Assembly: GCA_951812925.1 (NCBI GenBank)
Contig: OX638368.1
Coordinates: 1,116,001-1,180,000 of the forward strand
Source: Calliopum simillimum
Lineage: Eukaryota > Arthropoda > Insecta > Diptera > Lauxaniidae
Reading direction: 5' to 3'
DNA: 64,000 bases
The translations under genes were made by a program, and so were the position numbers. Every line of letters begins with the position of its first letter. The stretch's first letter is position 1. Below are positions 56,443-64,000 of this stretch, in pieces. Under the pieces are notes generated by a model. That model saw only the letters and a program-made list of their open reading frames with translations, was not told where the DNA came from and ran no database searches.

Positions 56443-59400
56443 ATTTTTTTTTTTTTTTTCAATGTTTGAAGACAGTGTCATTGAGAAAGGAATACTCGCT
56501 GACTTGGGCAGTGGATCATAATTTTTTCAGAGAATCCAAAAAATGTTTTACGGGTATAATTTTTCTGACATATTGTTGTTAATATACTTTTAGGTACCAA
56601 TAAAAGCACTGACTGATATGCCCTCTGCAAATTCATTGAACCAAATTTCCTCAAAAGATTTCAAGTTACTTCAGTGGCTTCATTCAGAATCAACGTATAC
56701 ATAGTTGACTTAAGCACTTACTTTTACAAACACACAAACACACACACACACACACATATTTGGTTGTAAACAATGGTTTATTATCTGACATTTTGTCATA
56801 TTGTTTGTAATATATTATGTGCCACCAACATCACATTATACCTGACGTCTGTCATTGCTCTCTATGAATAGAACTCACAAAGCAATAAAGTGGAGCCAAC
56901 ATTGATCTTGTTCATGTCATTGTTGTTGTTGCTATTGGCTCAGCTTATTAAAGGCATAGACGCAAGTGTCGCATGTTAAACGGACACAACAGATGCTTGC
57001 GTTATCCTTGAATTACGCATTAATAGACATGCGGATGAGCAGCCATGACATAATGTTGACAAAAATATTTAATTTGGAACATTGCGTCTGAATACCAACC
57101 ACTCACTTTCATTTTTGAAGTGAAGAAAAGCGGCTTATCATTTTTTTTTTTTTATTATTATAAAAAGAAAATAAAATAAAGAAAAGAAAATTTTAGGCAA
57201 TCTTAAATATTCCATAGATTAATATGGTATGTGGGTCTTTAAAAATTAATTACTGCCCCGTTAAAAGTACGGTGGACTTTATTTGATTTTGGGTCTGAAA
57301 AAAAAAAAAAATGTAATGAACATTTTATTTCTTATATGTTATCTTATGTACTTTTTGATGCCGACTTCGACTGCAAGCTCAGAATTGTCAATATACCCAA
57401 AGAATTTCGTGATATCCTTGATTGAAGTTAGAGAAACACTGTTTTGAGGCTTTTAGCGTAGCTACAGGAAAAGGTGAAATTCTTTTATTTTTTTATGGCA
57501 TCGAATAGCCACACTCTTCCTTGCCAAAATATTTCTCTGACATTTTCCAATAGGACTCTTACTTTCCGAGTTATTATCATTTTCATCCCCATGCAAAGTA
57601 CGCAGTATTTTGGAGGCGTGGCATCGCCAATTTCTTCCCCTAAAACATTTCATACTCTGCAGCACATTTTAACCCATTTTAATTGTTTTTTGTTCATCCT
57701 TTGTATGGAGGCTGAAATGCCTCGTTCCATTTTTTTTTTTTTTTTGTGTATCTGTGCTATTTTTCAGATAGCCTCATATGCCGAATTCATGAAATCGAAA
57801 ACGAAATGATCGAAAAAATGCTTATCTAAAATTAATGACTATTTTGAAGTCCACATTTATGTTTGAACGGAGCTATATTGATGATTTGGCAGCACTGACA
57901 AAACTAACGAGTTTTGAACGAAACAAAAATAACGAAAAGATTTTGAATAAGCGAACAAACGACAAATTGAAATCACTTGTAGTTGAAGATTTAAAATGTC
58001 GAAATAGTAAGATGGACATGTAAGAAGTGAAATAAAAAGACAATGAAAAGAACAGAATTAATAGTTTGAAAGATGTTAAAGAAAAACTGATATAGAAAGA
58101 AGAACCAAAATGTTAATAATATTGTAAAATAAAATAATATAATAATAACCATTTAGATGAAGTGTGTAAATAAATAACATGAAGGAAGGCTTGAAAGTGT
58201 TGTATTGTTTTCATATAAGAAGAAGAAAAAAATACAAATCCTACATAAATTTGAAATTTTTCAAACAGAATTCTTTTAGATTTTCTTCTATGGTCCAATC
58301 TTTAAGATTTTTATGTCAAAATAATACTAAGAAAATTTCATACCATAAATGGTGTTGCCAGTTTTTAAAATGTAAATTGCTGATTTTTTATTTAATACTC
58401 CAAATTTCTAACATGATTATTATATTCTGAATGCGAATGCGTATTCTGCGCAGAAAATTTTTTTGCCAGTTACAACTGTAAACCTTTTTTATCAATGTTG
58501 TTCCCAATTTTGTTGCAAAATTTTTTTTGCACTTTTGTATACATTCTGACTTGTCCTAGTCCAAACAAACATTGTGTCACATGATATTGAGTGATCACCT
58601 GGGTATAACAAACAAAAATTGCGAAAAAATGTAAGAATGCATTGGTTAAAATTCCATGGAGCAATAGAGAATAAAAAAAAAACTACTTGATGCTTAAAAT
58701 TAAAGCAAAAATTTACAAAACTTTTTCAATAAAGAAAAAAATGAAGCAAATAATTTAAGCCCAGTACATACATACGCGATGTGTGCGCGTAGCCGCCAAA
58801 ATAAGCGGAAAAAACTTAAACATTGAAGTATTGCAAAAGTTTTCGGTAATGCGGTCGCCACCAACATCAGGACTTATTTACCGCGTTGTAAAGTGTTGAA
58901 TAGGATATACGAAAGGATGTTGTACGAACAACGTTACTCGACTGCTATGCTATAGTTGTGTGTGTTTAAGTTAGCAAGGATGAAACAGTGGAGATATATG
59001 TATGAGGTAGAGAAGCAAAAAAGAGCGCAAAAAGTATTTAAGAAATATTATGAACAAAAGTTACATGCCTCAAGTATTCCACGAAATGAAGTAAAGTAAC
59101 AGCAAAACTTTTTGATTGGAAGTTCCACATCGTAGCGATCGTGAGTAAAAATTGGTGTTTTCTTGTAGGTGAGGTGGTTAAAAAACTTTTTTACAGATGA
59201 ACTTAATGGTTGAAAAAATACTGCAAAGGCTCGTTAAAAATTAAACACATAATTCTGATTGTATAGGATATGTAATGCAGTAAATGCAATTGAAGCCATT
59301 AGCATAACATCCGAATGTTTCAGTTGATGTATTATACTTTCCAATGTCTTATATAAGCCAGCAGCCGCAACATAATTCGGTGAGATTGAGTTCTTTTTAA

Positions 59401-59650
59401 GAATTCAATGAAAGTGTGTTCACTAAAAGAAGATGCACTCCGAAATGATGCAACAAAATTGCTGTATCCAAGTAAAAATATTTAGTTTCAGTAAGAATCT
59501 GATAGGTGCTTTGAACGTGGAAAAGACTATGCAAAAGCCAGTAATCCAGGTGATTGGATCAAATGTGTAATGTGCCATATATGGTCACATGGAACACATA
59601 AATTTACGAAAACATATAACAGTTCTGGCAAAATAAACGCAAAAACCACT
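56443..59650. other. Unannotated AT-rich DNA
   Basis: A T run at about 56445-56459, a CA run at 56728-56756 and T/A runs at 57141 and 57300. The frames at 57474-57809 and 57835-58023 show no recognisable domain. Confidence 0.55.
56728..56756 (+). repeat. CA dinucleotide microsatellite
   Basis: ACACACAAACACACACACAC-type run of about 29 bp with one interruption. Confidence 0.9.
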
Positions 59651-59714
59651 AAGGTGCCAAATCACCCATGATATGGTGCCATATCACCTTAAGTATCGGA
59701 TGATTTGGCACCTT
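59651..59714. repeat. 64-bp nested palindrome with AAGGTGCCAAATCA arms
   Basis: AAGGTGCCAAATCA (59651-59664) is perfectly inverted at 59701-59714. In between lies another palindrome, GATATGG-TG-CCATATC (59670-59685), followed by CACCTTAAG. AAAGGTGCCATAC recurs at about 59869. It may be a tiny MITE or hairpin. Confidence 0.75.
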
Positions 59715-61380
59715 ATAGCATTTTTATACATTAAAAAATAATCATATTTTCAATAAATTTTGTTTAATTTGAAGAACTGTTATTTATTTAAAATTAATTA
59801 AAGAATAAGTTCGCTGGCAGTTCCTTCAAAAATAATTTTTAATTTCGGTTTAATAGTAGTTCAATGAAAAAGGTGCCATACTTCGAGGGTTAGCCCTATT
59901 TTTAATTCTATTTTTGTTTGAATTTGTTCCATATAAAAATAACAAATTGATATTGAACACAAATAGGTGATGGCGTATTTTTTGTGGACTTGATGAAATG
60001 GGAAAGGCATACAATTCAGCCAAAGTTTAACCATCAGTACGGTCTGAAGTTTCGAGCTGTTTTGTTGACATCTTCTATGGACGTCCTCCTCTAACTACCT
60101 ATCAAATTAACAAGTTCTCTCATAAACAAATGATTTTTTTTTTTTCCAAAATTAAATATTCATAGAAATGCCATATATCGATAAATATTTTAGAAATTTC
60201 AGCAAAATTTCTGCAATGAACATTTATTACATAGTTAACTTCAACTGCAATCACAGCAGCAACAACAACAACTAAATTTATACTCAAAGTACCAAAAATG
60301 ACCCATGTTTTGTTTACCATGTAATGCAGCAACAGCAGCGGCAGCAGCAACAACACAAAAATTTATGCCAAATAAATTTGGGAAATCTTTGACTACGTTG
60401 CGTTATATTGTTTGTCGTTCGAATTTTGAGTATGTTGTTTCGGGCCAATAATGCCAAGGTAAACCTTATAGGCTTTAAAGAGCATTGGGGACATAGCTGG
60501 TATTACATAATAAATTCTAAACTGATATCATGCACGAAAAATCTTTTGGGGGCATAACCAGAATTTTATATGCAAAATTTATTCATTCAAAATGAATGAA
60601 TGAGAGAAAAGGGATATTTTTTATGTGATTGCGCCAGCCAGCCAAAGGCAATTAAAAGCAAAATTTATTAATGCAAAATGTGGGACAAAAATCATTGGTA
60701 GTTAGTTGAGTATCTACGGGCTAAAAGCAACAGCAAAACTCATGAATGTTTGCTAGCAATGGTACCTAATGCATGTAAAGTAACCAAAGCTGCTTAGTAT
60801 TTTGTTGCTGTGTACTGTTTGTTGCTGCTACTAAAAATATTTAAAATGCTGACGTATTTTTTAGTATTAAAAATCTTTTGAAAGGGGAGCAGCATAAAAC
60901 AATAAAAAAAAAACAAAATGAAATTAAAACATAACAAATTCCATTGCTTTTTGCTGTTGTTGATTTTGTAGTATCACTTTGCACGCGCCTTGTCATTTTT
61001 TGCTGTTATAAGGGTTGCCAAATGAATTAAATACTTGTGTGTTGATCAAATTCACTAGAGATATCTCTTAAAATTAAGTAAAAAGGTCTATTGAGAAAAG
61101 CTTCCAGTACTATTGGAATCAATTATAGTTAGAACAATCTTGTCTCGTATACCTACCTCAAACCCTCGCACTAACTTCATATGACTTTAGCAATCCTGGA
61201 TGAACCATCTTATCTAAGTAATCACTGCATTCTAGATAAAATTTTCAATTTCAAATTTCAATTTTCAATCGATTCAAAAAGTGCAAATACAAAATTTCGA
61301 AAAACTTTCCGAAAGAAGATATTTTCGAAATGAAAATTCAACATCAGAAAACATCGGAAAAGCAAGTAAAAGTTCATGTA
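59715..61380. other. Unannotated AT-rich DNA
   Basis: CAGCAACAACAACA and GCAGCAGCAA words (about 60257-60355) give a spurious Leu-rich minus-strand frame. Nothing else is recognised. Confidence 0.55.
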
Positions 61381-61560
61381 ATGGGTGATTCATTTAGATC
61401 TTCTGGTTTTTTTTTTTTAAATTTTAAATAAAACATTGAAGTGGATGTTAGAATCTTTGTTGTGACCTATAAGTACAATTTTTTCCACTTGTTTTTTAAA
61501 GATAATTTATTTCAAATGTTGACTGCAACAACGCTGTAGGTGTTCAAAACAAGACCGAAA
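61381..61560 (-). repeat. Possible terminal region of a mariner-type element
   Basis: TGGGTGATTCATTTAGATC followed by a T run and then ATGTTGACTGCAACAACG resembles, from memory, the end and 3' coding edge of insect mariner-like (IS630/Tc1 superfamily) elements that begin near GGGTGATTCATTT. It lies about 1.1 kb from a mariner-like transposase remnant on the same strand. Identification is tentative. Confidence 0.35.
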
Positions 61561-62074
61561 ATTTCAATATCACTCTACAAGTATATATAAACAATACATG
61601 CGTAAGCCGCTCTCGCAAAATGATAGCTTGAAACTGCTCGAAAAACTTTAAAGCTGTGAGAGACTGCCTTGCTAATGTTAGTAACAAATTAACATCAGTT
61701 TTGCAGCGCTCCGGCTGTACCTTACATTAAAGATAACCGTAGGTTAACTCTATGCCCACGTGACCATTAGGCATGCGCTTATTTTACGATCTTCTGATTT
61801 TCGTTCATGCCGCCCCCTGAAATCGTTCTAATGGTCATAAAAACAAATACTATGAAGTTTCATGGCGATCGGATAACGATAACCCGGCCCGCAAGATTGA
61901 CCTCTCTTGAGGTTTCAGGCAAAAAATAATGAAAATTTTTTTAAACTTAACTAAAATAGTCAAAGCATAACTTTATCTTATAGCAAATTGAAATACCTTT
62001 CCAACAAGCTATAATTGCTTAAAATCGGGTAATAAATACGAATTCTATGAATTTTTCTTTTATCGACATTAGCA
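61561..62074. other. Unannotated DNA
   Basis: Slightly less AT-rich, with the word AACCCGGCCCGCAAG near 61883. Nothing is recognised. Confidence 0.5.
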
Positions 62075-62124
62075 AAATTGCCGCAAAATGCTATTCTACT
62101 ACATATGGTATTTTGCGGCAATTT
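62075..62124. repeat. 50-nt hairpin with 15-bp perfect stem
   Basis: AAATTGCCGCAAAAT (62075-62089) and ATTTTGCGGCAATTT (62110-62124) are exact complements around a 20-nt loop. Confidence 0.85.
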
Positions 62125-62476
62125 AGAAAGAAAGAATATTTGTCAGAAATGACCGACAGACAGCCATTTCTGTAAATGGTGGTAAAATAATTGGCAATCG
62201 TGGTAATGAAAATTTTAGTTTTTACAGTACAAAAAGGTATGATAGAGATGAAATATTTCACATTATCTTAAAGAAAATAACACAGGCCGACAGAATCTCA
62301 GACCCAGAAACCAGACTAAATACAGTATTTCCGAAGGTTTTTGATCCGTTGAATCCAAACAATGCTTTTGCCTATTTTTGAGGTTATGTGGCCTTGAGGA
62401 CTTTTTATTTCACCAAAATTAAAGGTTGGCCTCTTTAAGTAGAAGTCTTCTGTTTTGAAATAGCGTTGAGTTTGTT

Positions 62477-62629
62477 GATTTTTTTTTTTTTCTCTGAGAT
62501 ATCGAATTTTGAAGTTTTCATGTTTGTAAATCTTCCTATACCTCAAAATCGATTGAGATAACATGAGCATGATGTAGTCGATTACTAAGAAAAACTTCAA
62601 AATGCGATACCTCAGAGTAAAAAAAAATC
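62477..62629. repeat. 153-bp inverted-repeat element
   Basis: The left arm (62477-62518) and right arm (62591-62629) are inverted copies including ATATCGAATTTTGAAGTTTT on the left and AAAACTTCAAAATGCGATAC on the right, each ending in an A/T run. Probable MITE. It abuts the transposase remnant. Confidence 0.65.
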
Positions 62630-62644
62630 TGAATTTTGGTTAAA

Positions 62645-62960
62645 TTTTGTCTGCCTGTGTCGTCCAGAGGTGTGATATCACACGATCTGGGGGGCAAGTT
62701 GACATGTTCGAAACGTGAAATAAAGTGGTCACTAAAATAATTTTTAACATAGCCATTGTTTCACACGCCTTGTTTACCGTAGCACCGTCTTGCGGAAACC
62801 AAATGTAGCCGACATCACTGGCTCTAATTTCAAGCAACAAAAAAACGGTTTACATGGTGCGGTAGCGCTCGCCATTGACGCTTATTTTCTGTTCGGCCTC
62901 ATTTTTAGAAAAATATGGGCATATGATTCCACCAACCAATAAACCACACTAAACAGTGCA
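62645..62960 (-). pseudogene. mariner-like (IS630/Tc1 superfamily) transposase remnant
   Basis: Read on the minus strand: GGIICPYFSKNEAEQKISVN, then GERYRTM, then a stop, then DVGYIWFPQDGATVNKACET, then in a shifted frame HFISRFEHVNLPPRSCDITP and LD. This is the catalytic segment of insect mariner-like transposases: the middle Asp lies in the QDGAT motif and the last in the SCDLTPLD-type motif, spaced about 34 residues apart. At least one frameshift (near 62700) and one stop (near 62856) inactivate it. N- and C-terminal parts are missing. Upstream a decayed CTV-CGLLVGG continues the match to about 62975. Confidence 0.75.
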
Positions 62961-64000
62961 TTTTTATGGATATGACGATTTTGGTGGAGTTCAAGCTCGA
63001 ATTGGACTTAGAGTTGAGTTGCAGTTGAAGTTTGGCAACCCTGCCTAGTATCTGTTTACTGCTGCATACATTTGCTGCCTTATTTTCTATGCGCTACAGC
63101 AATGGCAGCATAAACAGTTTCACTTCTCGGTGCGATATTCCCGGCGTTTGGTGAAAAATCCCCTTTTCCATTAATAGCGTGGAAAAAACGCGGAAAAAAA
63201 TTTACATAAAATGGAATAATTAGAAGTGGAATTACGAAATTGTTGCGCCCGTTGTGAGAAAGAAAGAATGTGAGGAATAGCGAAGAATGAAAAAAAAAAA
63301 AAAAAATATTAAAATACCAAGTGACAAGACAAACAAGTGTTACCAGCCAAACAAGACATTGAAGTAGGTAGCTCTGTAGTGTAGGAATAGGAGTAGAAGT
63401 AGCACTAAGATAAAGGAAGCAACTAAAAAGAAGGCTGCGTGCGGTGCTTGTAAGCGACAGTTGTTGTTGTTTTGTTTTTTGCTTACAAAACAACGGTGGT
63501 GCACATGGAATTCGCTTGTTTTATTTAATTTTTGCTTTTATTTGAAATACTTTACATATTTATTGTCGCTTTTATTGTTGTTGTTGTTGTTGTTGTTGTT
63601 GTTCATGTTGTTTTTTGTGCTATTATTGTTTTTTGTCGTTGTTAGAGGTTTTCACCGTAAGCTTTTATGAGTCACCATTAGTGAAACTTGTTGAGTTATT
63701 TATGGTGCCCGCATAAAATTTATATATTTGAAAATTAAATTTTTTTCTCAATGTTTTATAAGGGATATTTTTTTTCCTCAGTTTAATCTTAAGTGATGAA
63801 AATTTATATCATGTAAGACAAAAAAAAAAGTTGGTGAAACTTTTTAAGCAAAACATTTGTTCAATTTTAATATCACGGCTTTTTTTTTTGGTAAAACATA
63901 TTATTTGATAAGAAAAATCAGCTTAACAAAACTTTGCGTAAAGAGAAAAAAAATTCTAAGTGTCATGAACTATTGAGAAGCTTTGTGAGAGAACATCAAT
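62961..64000. other. Unannotated DNA to the window end
   Basis: A GTT trinucleotide run at 63575-63602 and further TTGTTG words to about 63640 explain the Leu-rich frames on both strands. A run at about 63289-63306. No gene is recognised. Confidence 0.55.
63575..63602 (+). repeat. GTT trinucleotide microsatellite
   Basis: About nine perfect GTT units, with more interrupted units downstream. Confidence 0.95.

Noticed and set aside
1..64000. About one hundred open frames of 60-136 codons on both strands as possible genes
   Set aside because: Apart from the transposon frames listed, they are rich in Phe/Leu/Lys/Asn from AT-rich sequence or sit on microsatellites and repeats. They overlap antisense partners and show no recognisable domain.

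Overview
This 64 kb window looks like AT-rich, gene-poor nuclear DNA from a higher fly (Diptera: Schizophora, possibly a tephritid fruit fly). The grounds are the very low GC, abundant CAA/GTT and CA/TG microsatellites, long A/T runs, and the repeat families present: an RTE-like LINE, a jockey-clade LINE, pogo- and mariner-type DNA transposons, a piggyBac-type MITE and many foldback elements. The species assignment is inference. I found no host protein-coding gene, rRNA or functional tRNA. The window could be intergenic or lie inside a very long intron.

Layout. At 1-9 kb there is unannotated DNA, one RTE-like 3' fragment (3.66-4.48 kb, minus strand) with a target-site duplication, a faint second RTE relic (7.4-7.6 kb), and a repeat carrying three copies of a GTATAAGTTGGGACA-type motif. 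At 9.4-12.8 kb there is a cluster of inverted and tandem repeats. At 14.0-15.4 kb lies a 5'-truncated jockey-clade retrotransposon with an open reverse-transcriptase frame. At 17.8 kb there is a CTAAT pentanucleotide array. At 19.9-26.3 kb there are MITEs, a perfect 29-bp palindrome, an internally deleted RTE copy with its target duplication, and a 1.75 kb giant palindrome whose centre holds an 80-bp piggyBac-type MITE flanked by TTAA. At 29.4-32.7 kb is a structurally complete pogo-like transposon (matching 24-bp inverted ends, TA duplication) whose transposase gene is split by nested retroelement insertions. At 34.6-36.8 kb there is a dispersed repeat, two tRNA-like sequences and a foldback. 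From 37 to 46 kb the DNA is mostly featureless. At 46.6-48.1 kb an element with 25-bp perfect inverted ends contains three unrelated tandem arrays (113-, 108- and 49-bp units). At 49.5-54.6 kb there are two more foldbacks, one compound. At 55.8-56.4 kb a dispersed repeat recurs in the opposite orientation. At 61.4-63.0 kb there are mariner-type remnants.

The most rewarding structures are the pogo-like element with repeated internal copies of its terminal motif, the MITE at the exact symmetry centre of the giant palindrome, the element with three tandem arrays, and the compound foldback with tandem repeats in its arms. All coordinates and repeat matches were read by eye. Arm boundaries of diverged repeats are approximate by a few to a few tens of bases.
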